In this document: positions 26,401 through 39,600 of the stretch, one piece after another | How positions within the stretch are numbered: position 1 is the first letter of the stretch | How the letters are laid out: each line of letters starts with the position of its first letter | Assembly (NCBI RefSeq): GCF_051020985.1 | Contig: NC_135002.1 | Coordinates: forward strand, 5,394,001-5,458,000 | Direction: 5' to 3' | Length of the DNA stretch: 64,000 bases | From: Nomia melanderi | Lineage: Eukaryota; Arthropoda; Insecta; Hymenoptera; Halictidae | Translations under genes and position numbers: made by a program | The notes under the pieces: generated by a model | Seen by the model: only the letters and a program-made list of their open reading frames with translations | The model's database searches: none | Told to the model about the DNA's origin: nothing

Positions 26401-29400
26401 TGTGAATATATAGAAGTTCCATGAAAAGTCCGCCGCCGCCGTTCATCGGTGGTATAACCGGGCTGAAATGGACTTTCCGATCGTAGGTCAGCCGAAGGGG
26501 ATCCTGAGGACGATCGGTGGACACCTGGTGTCCGTTTGTTGGACGATGAAGGCCGTTTACGGGTTGGACAAGGACGACGTTTGGTGGGTGGCGTCCGACA
26601 TGGGCTGGGTGGTCGGGCACACGTACATTTGTTACGGGCCCCTCCTTTACGGGGCCACCAGCGTAATGTACGAGGGAAAGCCGGACAGGACACCGGACGC
26701 TGCCCAATATTTCAGGTACCAGATTCCTTAACGCGTTGACTGCCACGAGAAACGTCAGAGTTTTATGTATCGCTTCTTATGGCAATGATAAAAAGCAATA
26801 GTTATCACTTGGTACTGCAATTCTTGCGTGAAACTGTTATACAGTTATTCACGGCATTGAAGATTTTCATCGGTGATCCGACGAATTGTAATTCTTTTCG
26901 AGTAATTCGGAAACTCCGGCGATTGGTGACCGTCGTGGCAGTCAACGCGTTAACACATCGACCGCGTGTTGCAAGGGTTAACATTGTAATTACCGAGCAC
27001 TGGAGCAGACTTTTTCAAATTTCTTTATAAAAACTAGAAGTTTTAACAAAAATTAAACATGGTCGTGAAGCATTGCTGTTTTAATAATAATATTACCGGT
27101 TAAGTGTATCTGCTTCTTATCCCCTAAAAGCATCGGGTGTTTCGGGGAAATAACATGAAAAGGAGCCGAATTCGAATGTTAAAATGAATCTGTAATTGTT
27201 CAAAGGAAAAGGCACGGAATTAATTTCTACGCCTAGTAGTACAGTTAACACCCTCGAGTCCGTTAACAGTTCGTACATTAACAGGTTGCAGGCTAAAAAG
27301 CATTTCCTCTCTGTTTCGTTCCGTTTAAAATATTTCGAAGGAATGTTTATTGTCTTCTTCTCTGTCCCTCGGATTCCTATTTCACTGAAACTTCACAATT
27401 TTCGTCTGCACCGTTTACAATCTGGCAATTCTGATTAACCGCGGGATGCGTCTCGCAGGGTGATCGAGCAGCACGGCGTGAGCGCGTTGTACTGCGTGCC
27501 GACGGCGCTTCGCGTTATCAGACGCGCCGACCCGGACCTCGCGACGGGCCGGAATTACTCCACGAAATCGTGAGTAGCCTCTTCTTCCGTACTGTTCTCT
27601 GTCCCATTCGGTGGAGTGCACGCGCGCCGTTTGCAGATTGAAGACCATAGTCGTGGCCGGCGAGTTCTGCGACTGCGAGACGAAGCTCTGGGCGGAAAAG
27701 GCGTTCAAAGTGCCGATCCTGAACAACTGGTGGCAATCGGAGACTGGACACCCCATCACCGGGCTGTGTTTAGGATACGGCCATTATCCTAGCATACCAA
27801 AGAACAGCACTGGTCTACCTCTTCCTGGTTATCGCAGTACGTTCCCCCGAAAATGCGCATACTTTACTGGCTCAGAGAAGAGTCATAGAACGATTAGCTG
27901 AAAGAATTGTACCGTCTCAGATTTCTACCTGTGCTTCGCCGCTTAACTTTGTTCGCTAAACTTTAATCAGTTCTATTCGGGGCCATTGTCCACGATTTAA
28001 TCTGTCACTCGAAGACCTGAAATTCAATTACACTTGAACAATACGGATTTAAAGACACCCTGCTTCTCAATGTTTCTCGCGTTCATAGTTCATATCGCTC
28101 GGATTTCATCGTTGGCTCAATGGCGTGCCTTCTTTCTTATTTCACTTTATTCAACCGACGCTAAGTCTGTCTGCGAGATGCCTTCTGCGTCTCGAAGGAT
28201 TCACTCGTTTCGAAAGAATCGTTCACAAGCGAGCGTACTCCTGTTCCAGTCGACATTCTACGGGAGGATGGCAGCAAAGCCGAGTCCCACGAGATGGGAA
28301 GAATCGCTATAAAGTTACCATTACCGCCCGGTTGCATATCCACCCTTTTCGAGGCTGACGACAGATTCAAGCAAACCTATTTCTCGAGACATCCGGTAAG
28401 CCCAGCTTCACCGCTTTAACACTTTGACTGCCGAGTGAACGTTCATCGAAACTCTGGAATAAAGCAGAAACTAAGAAGTCAAGACTATCGCATATCCAAC
28501 AAAGTTCGGTTCGTCCGGTTACCAAGAAAATTAATGTTTATGTAAAAGATGGTGTCACCCACGTTCGAGTGACGCGGTAGTCAAAGTGTTGGAGCTCTCT
28601 TTGCTTTGCTTCCATTTGGGTGGCACGTGAATTAAAAAATTATGTTTGCGAGCAACAGACCTGTTCTCGTTTGAAATGTTTCAACGAAGTTCGTTGCGGG
28701 GGACACGAACGAATTTGTTTAATTTCTAAAATATTGTTGCTTAAGCTCGATACTGTCGCTTAGACAGAAGGTTCACTGTCGGTCCCTAGGCACTGGGGAT
28801 AACGCGTTAAACGAAGATAGCACTGATATCAATTGCACGACCGATGAAACACCTTTCAGGGCTACTACGACACCATGGACGTCGGCTATAAAGACGAATA
28901 CGGATTCGTATACGTGATGGCGCGCGACGATGATATAATCAACGTCGCTGGGCACAGATTGTCTACGGCAGCCTTGGAGGACGTTATCATGGCGCATCCC
29001 GACGTCACCGATTCTGCCGTCATTGGTGTTCCTGACCCTACCAAAGGGGAAGTCCCGTTGTGCCTTTACGTAATGAGACCAGGTGACGATTCGACTGTCT
29101 TATCGGCCATTGTGACACCTTGGTACCGGTACCATTCATCGGTGCATTAACATTGATGTAAAGAGTAAAATTGAAACTGAGGTTGTTCGAGATTTAGATG
29201 TTAATATAGATTAGATCACTGTCACCAGTATTCAGCTGTTTAAGATGAACGCAACCCCCTAATGCAACTATTAAGCGTTAAAGAACGAATCGCTGTTCCT
29301 TAATACCAATGAGATCACGAATTGGATGGTTCCGTTCGCAGAAACGACGAAGAACGAAGAGCAGATCAACAAAGAGCTGGTGGAAGCAGTAAGAAGTTTA

Positions 29401-30148
29401 ATAGGGCCCATAACATCCTTCAAAACCGCCGCAGCTGTGCGAGCCCTGCCCCGGACGCGTTCTGGGAAGATCATTCGCAAATCTATCGCCGATCTGGCTC
29501 GTTCCAAGCTCGTCAAGGTAAATGACCAGAAAACTAATATCGAGACGATATACATAAATTCTCTGGGAGTATCTCTTGCTCCGTGACAGACGGAACTGTT
29601 CTGATAAACGATGGTCCTAACGGAAACGATTCTCGCACACCCTCGGTACGCGAACGGATCTGTAATCATTGTAATCGTTAAATATTAATGAAACGCCTAG
29701 AGGATCACCTCGAAATGCCCGAGCATCTTTTTTCATTAATAACGAAACTGCTCGGTGGCAGCGGTCGTGAAGAGAATACGCGAAGTAATTCGATCGAACG
29801 GAAGTTACTATATCCGAGAAATGAATTTATCGTCGTAGAACTGACGTTTACTGGAATTTCTTTCCACGAAATCGAGAATACCGTTGGTCAGTCCTCTGAC
29901 ACTGACTCTAGAGTCGGCGACGTACACGTAACGTGCGGTGAAAACGGAATATAAAATGAAATGTCGGTCACTTTGTACGAGATAAAGAGTATATCGTTTA
30001 TTCATTTACTATTCGCCAATGTAAAATATACCGTTCTTCATTTCTCTTCCAGATTTCAAGTACAATAGAGGACGCGTCGGTGTACCGCGAGATAAAAGAA
30101 GTACTTCAGAAGCTCGGATACGCTAAACTAGCGCCGGATCCTCAATGA
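23413..30148 (+). CDS. ACSS3: ACSS3-type acyl-CoA (propionyl/acetyl-CoA) synthetase, 5' end not certain
   Basis: Activates short-chain acids (propionate or acetate) to acyl-CoA through an acyl-adenylate; family members act in the mitochondrial matrix. Exons seen: 23413-23578 (acceptor could instead be 23451), 24464-24753, 25284-25380, 25472-25680, 26487-26715, 27459-27569, 27637-27836, 28250-28395, 28860-29082, 29342-29517, 30053-30148. All joins keep frame and give about 647 residues up to the stop. Motifs in order: P-loop YTSGTTGQPKGI across the 25680/26487 junction; NNWWQSETG near 27720-27750; MARDDDIINVAGHRLS at about 28917-28964; RTRSGKI, with the acyl-adenylation lysine codon at 29467-29469. 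The C-terminal core after the last motif is complete. The N-terminal first exon is missing or lies upstream; see the candidate at 16786, which fits in phase. Introns 5 and 8 each hold a MITE-like element. The family is clear; the substrate preference is inferred from the family. Confidence 0.93.
24777..24890. repeat. Degenerate AT-rich tandem repeat in an ACSS3 intron
   Basis: Units of about 35-45 bases built on GTTAGATRCTATYTMTTATYAAAATAT recur about three times with many changes. Confidence 0.45.
24924..24941. mobile_element. Solo terminal repeat, family D relative
   Basis: TTAAACACTTTGACTGC resembles the left end of the element at 28416. No matching right end is found nearby, so this is a fragment in an ACSS3 intron. 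Confidence 0.35.
26728..26953. mobile_element. MITE-like element with perfect inverted ends, family D, in an ACSS3 intron
   Basis: 226 bp, from TTAACGCGTTGACTGCCACG to the exact inverted copy ending at 26953; the ends match perfectly over 21 bases including TTAA. The element begins 12 bases after the donor of the fifth recognised ACSS3 exon, so it sits at the very start of the intron. The perfect ends suggest a fairly recent insertion. Confidence 0.75.
28416..28592. mobile_element. MITE-like element, family D relative, in another ACSS3 intron
   Basis: Left end TTAACACTTTGACTGCCG; inverted right end CCAACACTTTGACTACCG, with the right TTAA decayed. The ends share the TTTGACTGCC core with family D. 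It lies 20 bases after an ACSS3 donor (28395). A solo left end is at 24924 (TTAAACACTTTGACTGC). Confidence 0.6.
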
Positions 30149-30224
30149 TAACTATAGTTAAGCTTTTACCATTTTTTATTATAAACCTTTGTCTCTTTCT
30201 TCTTCATAATCGTATATAAAATGT

Positions 30225-30230
30225 AATAAA
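30225..30230 (+). terminator. Poly(A) signal of ACSS3
   Basis: AATAAA 77 bases after the ACSS3 stop codon, in an AT-rich 3' UTR. A second AATAAA lies near 30366. Confidence 0.6.
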
Positions 30231-31323
30231 CCTACATACGATATATAGCTGACACGCATAGGAGTGTGCTTGAGAAAGACGCGTCGACGAAACTCCGATT
30301 CCCCCAACAGTTAATCCATATAAATTGCACGGAAATCTATGTGTAACATTGTTTCTGAACGGTACAATAAAGTGAACAGCTTTTTTAAAAACAATGATGG
30401 TCTCCCCGTGAACATGAAACGACGTCGGAGTTTAAGCAACTTAATTGTAGCTTCCACTCTCGCTGTATAGGCCCATTTTCTTATTTCTACAATAATTACA
30501 TCTCAACGGATCGTCAATTCGGAAAAAAAAAATCAAAAGAAAAGGAAAAGAGGAAAATGAAACGAAAATGAAAGAAAATCAGTCTGTTCCATGCGAATCA
30601 TGAAACAAGAATGGAAAGAAAAAAAATAACAGAACTATCTCGATCTCGCTTCAATGTATGCCGAAGGTGTTACGGCGCAAAAAAAAAGAAAAGTACAACA
30701 GAATTCGTTGCTATCGGACAATTGTTAAAACGTAAGAAAAGCTCGGTTCGATAGCACTTTTCGTTAATAGGTTTCGTCGCGAAACGGAGGTGAGATATCG
30801 AAAAGTAAATTGAAAAAAGAAATAAGGAAATCATGAGAACAAGGAAATAAACATCGTAGATACATTCGAACGTGAACGGCAAAGAAAGAGAAGAAGCAGT
30901 AAGAACGTGTAAAAAAAGCACTCACAACAATTGTCTGCTTTGAAAATTTTCTATATTAACTTCCTTTCGATTAAATCTCGACATTGAATTTGTTTGTTTG
31001 TTTGGTTTTTTTTTTCGTTTCTTTTGTTTGTGTCGCATTATCAACTATATAAATCATCGAGATTTTTTCTGGAGAAGCACAAGTGTTAAGAACATCTGGT
31101 GTCATTCTTAGTCACATAGTACATCGATACAATTACACGAACGTTGGCGGCGGCGTACGCGATAATCGTATTATCCACGGAAAACAGAGTACGTGCAAGC
31201 GAAAAGCAACAGAACGAACCCAATACACAACCGAAAGAAAAGCCACCGCAATATCGAAATTAGTAGAGCACAATACTTTTTTTGTTGCAAATTTGTTTTT
31301 AATGACAATGTAATAAGAAACAG

Positions 31324-31396
<73 letters not shown>

Positions 31397-31829
31397 GTAA
31401 TAATAATATTAATAATAATATTAATAATAATAAAATTAATAATAATTAATATAATTTTTTTTATAATTACAAATTGTCGTGTAACACTATCCGGCTGATT
31501 TGTATCTAAATAAATTTTCTGCCTCTCCTCTTTTCTTCCTCAGCTTCTTACCACCAAATTTTAATAATAATTATTCAATAATCAATACAATAATATTAAT
31601 AATAATATTTGTTTTTTTTTCTTAGTTTTTACTTGCGGTAATCGGTAATCCTCTCCCTCACGCTCGTTTAATGTCTCGCACCTCAGAAGAATAAAAATAT
31701 CGTGTTTTACAATATTAAAGGAGACATTGTCCATCATTTGATCATTATTCGACTTTTATAATTAACTCCGCTGCGAGTGTCTGTCGTTCCGCTTACCTAA
31801 TTAGGAGGAACACGCGCTCTCGAGTTTCA
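30231..31829. other. Spacer between the convergent ACSS3 and eRF3 3' ends
   Basis: AT-rich sequence with poly-A and poly-T runs and the AAT microsatellite. No coding sequence. Confidence 0.6.
31324..31450. repeat. (AAT)n microsatellite
   Basis: About 24 uninterrupted AAT/ATA units (to about 31395), then interrupted units, in the 3' region between ACSS3 and eRF3. A shorter AAT run lies at 40737-40757, upstream of DIS3. Confidence 0.95.
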
Positions 31830-31844
31830 TTTATTTTATTTATT
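31830..31844 (-). terminator. Overlapping poly(A) signals of eRF3
   Basis: Three overlapping TTTATT words on the plus strand, which read AATAAA on the minus strand, lie about 415 bases past the eRF3 stop. There are more AT-rich candidates around, so the true site is not fixed. Confidence 0.45.
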
Positions 31845-32257
31845 TTACTTTAGCTGCTTGTCTCCTTTTTTTTATCTATATAATCAAATCTATTTGCTTT
31901 TCTTTTTCTTTATTTCAGGTTATAAATACCCACCCTCCCCCCACGTGGTTTCCCCTGAACCCCAGCCCAACTGTCTGTGCATACGATGTAATGTGCATTT
32001 TCCATTTGACGCAGGACTTCTTATATTCTTTTTTCATTTTTTTTTCTTTTACTTGCTTCTTTTGCGTGTAGATGGGTGTATGTTACAATTAACGGTAGCT
32101 CGCGAATAGTTCGTTACGCCGGTTACATTTGCTCCTTTTAGTTTCGTTTTTTTCTCGTGCGTACTGTGTTCGGCTTTACGTACTCTTCTGCATATGTTCG
32201 TTCGTCGTATCCGAAATTGATTAATAATCCCAATCTGTGGTCACAGTTGAGCAACAT

Positions 32258-35200
32258 TTACTCTACCACTTTCAGCACCTTACCGATAGCGATAGTCTTA
32301 TCTGGAAATTACAAGACAGAACCAGTTAGTGCTATTATCGTACGCTATATATAGATTCCGCAAGTGTTAACCGATATTTCGTCTGTCGGTATCGCTTTAA
32401 AGAAAAATGTTGTCTGAAAACTTTTAATACCGCTTCGAAACCACCCGCGTGTCTGTATAAAAAATAAAAATACTCACTTTCATCCCTAAGGGTGAAACGT
32501 CCCATCTGTGGAAATAGTTTAAATCTTTCAAGGCATATGACACCTGCACATTCGATTCTCATTATAGCAACTTGGTCCTGTTTCACGAACCTCGGCCTGG
32601 TTTTGCTTTTTTCACCCGTCTTCTTGTCGACAAGGCAAATCAATGCCTTTACTCTGACTTCCTCCGCGGCGCAATGAATATGCATCACAGCACTGTAGCC
32701 AGCACAAATGATGCTCTTGTGTTCCAGAATAACCACTTGAGCATCGAACACTCTCCCCGTTTTTATGGGATTATTACTGTCGCACAATACGAATCCGGGA
32801 CTCACGTCTTCCTCCTCAATGCCTTTTAACTTAATCTTTACATTTTCACCCGGACCAACCGATGTCACTTCCTCGTCATCTGACCATAATTGATCTACCG
32901 TCACTGCCGTCTAATGTAACACAAATAATGACATCGGAATAAGTAAATAGGCGTACGATTCTTATACAGTGTATCGTATTTAAGCATTAATATTTTACCC
33001 TATTAGGCATAACAAGTAATGACTGTCCTTTCTTTGCTTCTCCAGCTTCAACCTTGCCCATTACCACTGTTCCCATATCCTTATATTTATCAACAATTGG
33101 CATGATGAAAGGTCCACTATTCTTACGATTAAGTGACGGTAGAGAATCAATGAAGGATATAAATGGCGGCCCAGTGTACCACGTGCAAAGATGCTCTGGA
33201 ATTGGATCTTTCAAACCGATACCTAACTGCCCCGAAACTGGCATAAACGTAAGGTCTTTCGCAGGATTGAATCCCAGTTTACGAAGATATGGCAGTATCT
33301 TGTCCCTAAACATAAAATGAATCGAATAAAATGTTTTATTTTTATACGCGCATCGTAAGCCGTTAATTATTGAAGTCTTAAGTCATAACGCCGTATGTTA
33401 CACACCTGCATTCATTGTACCTTCCTTCATCCCACTCCACAGTCGGATCATCCATCTTATTTACTAATACAACCAGATGTTTCACGCCAGCCGTTTTAGC
33501 CAACATAGCATGCTCTCTTGTTTGACCGCCTCTATCAAAGCCAGTTTCAAATTCACCTTTTCGCGCAGAAATAACTAAAACCGCGAGATCAGCTTGTGCC
33601 GCTCCACCAATCATATTGGGTACAAAACTTTTATGGCCAGGAGCATCCAAAATAGTGAAATGCTTTCGTTCGGTTTCAAAATACGCTCTACCGACTTCTA
33701 CCGTCTTTCCCTTTTCTCTTTCTTCCTGATTCGTGTCTAGTGCCCAACTCAAGTACCACGTCTCTCTACTTCTTTCCTTCGCTTCCCTTTCATACTTCTC
33801 TAGAGTTCTTTTATCCACCATCCCCGTCAACGCCATAATTTGACCACCAATCGTTGATTTTCCTGCATCTGTAACATTCGATTACGTTGTCATTTCTATA
33901 TATCTGGTCATCTTTGACATCATATTTTCATAGATAAACAAAGTGACTATTACTCACCAACGTGTCCTATAAAAACAACATTAACATGCTCCTTTTTACT
34001 CTTAGTGTCTTCCGTTATTTTAACAGGCTTCTTTTTAGGTACTTTAACAACCATTTCCTCATCTTCATCATTGTCAACCTAAAGACAATTTAGATTTGCA
34101 AAGATAATGGCAAGTCAGCAGAGAAAATATTTAATTACCTATTCAGGCTACTAAATCTTTTTCAAGGGATAATTTGATACGAATAGTTTAATATTAAAAA
34201 TTGAAAATTAAACAAACTCTGAAGGAGCTCCTCCTATGTATGTCAGGCTATTTATAAAAGCTTGAGCATACTTCTTCATTTTCAGGAGTTGACAGTGGAT
34301 CTCCATCCACTGCTGCTTCTTCCCATGAATCGGCTGGTTGATGTTCATTTATTTGGTCAGTGACATTCGGAGGTGGAGCCCCTCCTCCGGCAGGTGGTTC
34401 CTCCACTCGGTTGCCAACTGGATCTGGTAGAACCACTGGACTGGTATCGCCTGCAATGAAAACATTCAATACGTTGAAACGGAAGAGTCATATTCTGTCC
34501 AGTGGACATAACTTATTCTACGTATTTTGCGCTCAAACAAGTGAACACAAGATGCACAAGTAAATAGGCAATTATATTTAATACTCCATATATTTGTGAT
34601 CTGTTATACGCTTATGGAGATTTATAGTTTAATAATCTCTTATATAATCTACCATTATCTAATGAATTAAAAGGTAGTTATAGGATGCTTGTTTTACAAA
34701 AATAATAGAATTGTCTAACGTTTTCTTACATAATCAACTTTCTATTTCCATAGAAACTAAAGTGTATCTAACACAGCATTTAAACAGTGCTAATTTTATA
34801 TTCATTAACTATAATAATTAAATTGTATCTAATCATATAAAAAATAAAAGTATTCAAAACAAAAAGTTTGTGTTACTCGGAACAATGATAGAAATCTGTT
34901 TAAAATCAAATTAATAAATAATCATTAACTCGATCATTTGATTATAGGAACAAATACTTCGTCTTTAATATTAGCACCAGCATTGCACAATATTGAGTTA
35001 ATGTTAACCATATACGCGTTATGCAAATGCACTCATTCGAAATATATTCCTTGGGGAAACGATAACCAATGATACCCATTAGCGACAATACGTATAAATA
35101 TTTGTTCAAATGTACAAAGTATTTTCACCATTTCATCCGATACTGCAACACTATTCGGCTACATAAGTCTCTGTGCGAACAAAGCAACAGGGGTTAGTCG

Positions 35201-35565
35201 GAGCAGTTACAACAAAGCATTTGCTGGACCGAGAGCTCCAAATCCATAACATTGTATAGTGGATAGATTGATAAACGTATTGACAAGTTTCTCACAGGAT
35301 CAATTTCAATTCTGTGTTAAGACTAACCATGATGTATTTCTGGGGGCATAGAGGTGGTTACACTATTCGTCATGACAGCGACATTGCAGGAACTGTCGGC
35401 CGCGTTACTGTCCTGCGGTGATTGAATGCAGAATGAAGGCACGAATTCCGCAGCGTTCACGTTCAGGGTCGAGAATTTGCTTTCGATGGACTGATCTTGC
35501 GGCGGACCGATGTCTCCGTTGTCCGCCTGCTGTTCCCACGAATCTGGTGCTACACTGTTCGCCAT
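32258..35565 (-). CDS. eRF3: Eukaryotic peptide chain release factor GTP-binding subunit eRF3 (GSPT)
   Basis: GTPase partner of eRF1 in translation termination; cytoplasmic. Exons in transcript order: 35565-35328, 34450-34272, 34078-33958, 33868-33406, 33305-32999, 32910-32478, 32301-32258; 1785 nt, 594 aa, all phases agree. The N-terminal tail carries a PAM2 motif (STLNVNAAEFVP, residues 32-43) that binds the MLLE domain of poly(A)-binding protein. An acidic, Pro-rich linker follows, then a Lys/Glu segment. The G domain has P-loop GHVDAGKST (177-185), DAPGHKSF and NKMD. Two beta-barrel domains end in KTIAIGKVLKVVE. The GKTVEVGRAYFETE and GEFETGF strings are typical of eRF3 and separate it from HBS1 and EF1A. 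Minus-strand poly(A) signals lie at 31830-31844, giving a 3' UTR of about 0.4 kb. Confidence 0.97.
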
Positions 35566-36655
35566 ATTTAACAGAGTTCGGTAGTCAAGTTGGCCTCGTG
35601 GATAAATCGTACACGAAATTCACGCTATGCTACGTGCAGGATCTCGATTGTAACCGCGATTACGATTGGGACGGGGTTTAAAAAAATAATTATTTACGAT
35701 ATCCGCGCACACCGTAACACGCGTATCGGTACCCCGCGTGCGACCCCCGTGGTCTGTTTCGTTGCTCCACTTCGCCGGAACTACAAACATCAAAACACCA
35801 ACTTTCAACCCAAGAACATTCCTCTGACCAGGCCTTGGACGCCAACCAATGCTACAAAAATCGAACAGAAATTCGACGAAGCTATTTACCGCAGCACAAC
35901 AAACGGCAATTCCAATTTGTTTTTTTCCTCCAGGCACGATTTTATCGAAAATATCTCTAGCTGTAACCGGTTATGTTGGCACCGCGAATTTCGTTCTTGG
36001 CGTAACATCAAAACCCATCGTGATAACGTGGAACTTTCCACAAAAAAGTATATGTAAAAGAGATATCTTGTTTTCACAATGTTATACCTTTCAGAACAGA
36101 GAATGATCTCACTAGAACCAATGTTTTATTGTTATTGGAAATTATACGGTTCTTACTGATTTTTATACAGCATGAACGTATATACGCATGCATGCGCATT
36201 ATATATATATGTATATATATATAAATATATGTATATGTATATACATATACGCACCGTATATATAAAACATTCTTTATCAAATTTATGCTTAAAATGTATA
36301 AATGTATATATATTTATACGCGTTTAAATATTTGCGACTAATGTGCATTTCATACAAAATAATAATATGGTTTTTTAACTATTCTTAAAGAATTTGTTTA
36401 CTTATGAGAATTAACTGACAATGCATAACCCCATCTTTTAAGTTTTTGTATAATCGGTTTATAACACATGTAAGAACTCTTTCATTCACGTCGAGATATC
36501 ACTCAATTTTTTTCTTGTGTGCGAGTAAACATGATATATGTTTAAGAACAGGCTTTACGTATTTCTTTATTTTCACTCCCATGTTACCCCATGTGGCATT
36601 GCCGCCATGCCAATCGCAGTGCAGAAAAGCGAAGTAGTTATAGGTTATAAAATTA
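35566..36655. other. eRF3 upstream region and DIS3 downstream spacer
   Basis: The part next to eRF3 (35566-35850) is CpG-rich and is the likely eRF3 promoter and 5' UTR. The rest is AT-rich with the TA repeat. No gene. Confidence 0.5.
36200..36250. repeat. TA/TATG-rich simple repeat
   Basis: Alternating TATATATGTATATATATATA-like sequence in the spacer between eRF3 and DIS3. Confidence 0.85.
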
Positions 36656-36661
36656 TTTATT
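36656..36661 (-). terminator. Poly(A) signal of DIS3
   Basis: TTTATT on the plus strand (AATAAA on the minus) lies 25 bases past the DIS3 stop, so the 3' UTR may be very short. Confidence 0.5.
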
Positions 36662-36685
36662 TTTTGTTGTGTATATTTAAAATAT

Positions 36686-39600
36686 TTAATGTACAAAATG
36701 TTTCGGTTTCTTCTTCTTCTTTTTCTTCTTTTTGCTTTCTGCAGAATCTGTAATATCTTCCATAGGTGTATCTTCATCAAGCTTTCGCTTAGGTGTTTCT
36801 ATTGTACTTTTTAATTGCACAATGTGTGCAACACCTTCACTTACTGAAGGTACACTAAAACCTGGGATCTATGACAACATAATTTTAATAAAATTCACAA
36901 TTACATTTACCTTCGTTTTTATAACCTAAGTTATTGTGATATACTTACGTATGGCTTAACAAGTTTAAATATTAATTTCTCATGCTGTACATTAGTTCTA
37001 TCTAAACGAATTTGCACCACAACAGGATCAAATGTACGAAACGTAATATTCCCATAAGTCTGCGAATGATCTTCACTGTTATATGTAAATGACACAGTTG
37101 ACTCTTTCTTTTCATTCAAGTATAAAGTTCCTTCCAAACCATATTTTGGTATTAGCACTTGTAATGCATTCTTTCGTACAAAAAGTATATATCCTTCTTC
37201 ATCTTGTACTTTCTCCCGGAAGAACAACTAAAGAATATATATCGTTAATGCAAAAACAATTAGATAATATAACTAAAAATTGTAACAAATACATACGTGT
37301 GTATTAAGTGCAACGGATGCACGAGCGGCATATTGAGCCATTCTGTTTCGGTAATTCAGATTTTGACAGAGTGCCTGATTCTTTTTCTTATCCAATAAAT
37401 CAGGATAAGTGGCGTCAGCTCCTATGCATACCGCCAATAAACGATGAACCATTACATCTGCATATCTATATATTAAATGAAAGTATATTAATAACATTTT
37501 CTCAGCAATAAGAATCATTGTATACTTGATTTTTACCTTCGAATGGGTGAAGTGAAATGGGTATAAATAGGACATGCTAAACCATAATGAAAGTATTCAC
37601 TTCGTTGATGCATTCCACTAATGAAGTACACAGCCTGCATCATACAACGAGTAGCTAATATTCTTAACATAGTGTTGAAGTACGGATTACCCTCTTTGTG
37701 ACATTTATCTAGAGATTCGGCCAATTCCTTTCCGCTATTAGTGTTTATAGTGAAGCCCTGACGAAACATGATGTATTAATATCTTTGTCCATAAATTATA
37801 TTTAATTAATCTATTAATTTCTTATACCTGATTTTTTCCAGCTTTTATTAAAGGTTCAAAATTAGCAGGTGGTGGTTCGGGATGCCTTCTTAACACAGCA
37901 CACTCCGGGAATTCTTCCACTATTTTCTTAGCAACCGACGTATTTGCAAGCAACATAAACTCTTCAACCATAGAATTAGTTTCCTTCAATTTTTTTGCTT
38001 CCACATCAATCGGATCGTGAGTTTCGTCGTCAACATGAAAGCGAATTTCTGGAGAAGCTAGCACTAACGCACTAAAATAAAAAATTTCAGTCATTTGTTA
38101 GTAAAAACTTCGGTTATAAAATTATTCAAAATTTTTTATAGAGAGAATATATATACCCATTTTCTAAACGTTTCTTTTTTAACTTCTTCGCTAGATTATT
38201 AAGATTCCTCAACGACTGTGCAAGTACGTCTTGCTGAGTGATGTCATCTATTTTAAGTTGAGCTTCGTCATAAGTCATAGCTGCCCGTGAACAAATTACT
38301 GACTTACAGTATCTAGTAGTAATTACGTTCGCGTCTCTGTCCAATTCCCATATACAAGAGAATGCCAATCTTTCTTCATTCCCTCTTAAGGAACAAAGAT
38401 TTGTACTAAGCAATTCTGTAATCATTAAACATATCATTAGTTATTTTAGTAGATATTACACTATTTGTAAATCCATCATTTTCACCTGGGATCATTTGAA
38501 TTCTCGTGTCAACTAAGTATACGGTGGTAGCTCGCAAAGCCGCCTCTTTATCTAAAGCTGTACCAGGTCTGATGAAGTGTGTTACGTCTGCAATGTGTAC
38601 ACCCACTTCAAGATTACCATTTGGTAATTCTTTACAATGGAGTGCATCATCTATATCTGTACATCCTGGTGGGTCAACTGAACATATGTCCAAATGTCTA
38701 AGGTCTTCCCTGTGAGCTAAATCCTACGTGGGATTAAACCGTGTATTTAATTTGAGTATATTATTCTGACAAATAAATTTACTTTTAGTAATATAGGTAC
38801 ATACAGTTTCTGTGATGCACCAAGGCATTTTAGGAAGCGAGCTGAGAACCGCATCAGAAAATCGACTATGCGGAACATCATGTTCCAATAATATTACTTC
38901 ATTTTCAGTTACTTTATCTCCTATCTCACCCAATGCACGAACGAAATGACCCAAAGGATACCTAGAGTTACGTGGCCATGAATCGATAGCAACTATAATT
39001 CTTTGTTTACTCAACAGATGATATTGTCTAGTCTCGATTCTAATTTTAGGTATCTTCCTTTCGGCCGGGACGAATAGATGTTTTACATTCTAATTAAATA
39101 GAAAAGAAGGTTATGAAGTATAACTATATCTATATGATGGTTCAGAATAATGATAAGAATTTATGATTTTTACCCCTTCAATGTTACTAGGTTGTAATAT
39201 CCCACAATATTGTCTCCAATTTCTTCTAATTATACCAATAATCTTTGCACTGGGTGTTTTTTGCATTTTGTTGGAAGTAACAATTTGATCTAATACTTTT
39301 TCTGTTTCTAAAACATCATCCACATCCGCTTCTCCTTCATCTTGCAGAACAATGTCACTTGGTGAGGACCATTCATCCTCTGCTAAAAGCTCTATTGCAA
39401 CTGTGTCACCATCAACAGCTCTATTAAGATTGCTTCGACCTTGAATAAGAATCTAAAAACAAAAATATATATAATTATACACATATTTAGGTATGACAAG
39501 TAATATAGAAAATAACCAATTACTCACAGGTTTTTCCATTCCTTCTGTATTTACATATCCCTCCAAAAAATTTTCTCTTGATATTGCAAATGTTCCTTGC

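Noticed and set aside
31193..31498. Frame coding a long isoleucine run
   Set aside because: It is the translation of the AAT microsatellite.
32258..35565. HBS1 or EF1A as the identity of the minus-strand GTPase
   Set aside because: The N-terminal PAM2 motif and the GKTVEVGRAYFETE and GEFETGF strings are those of eRF3.
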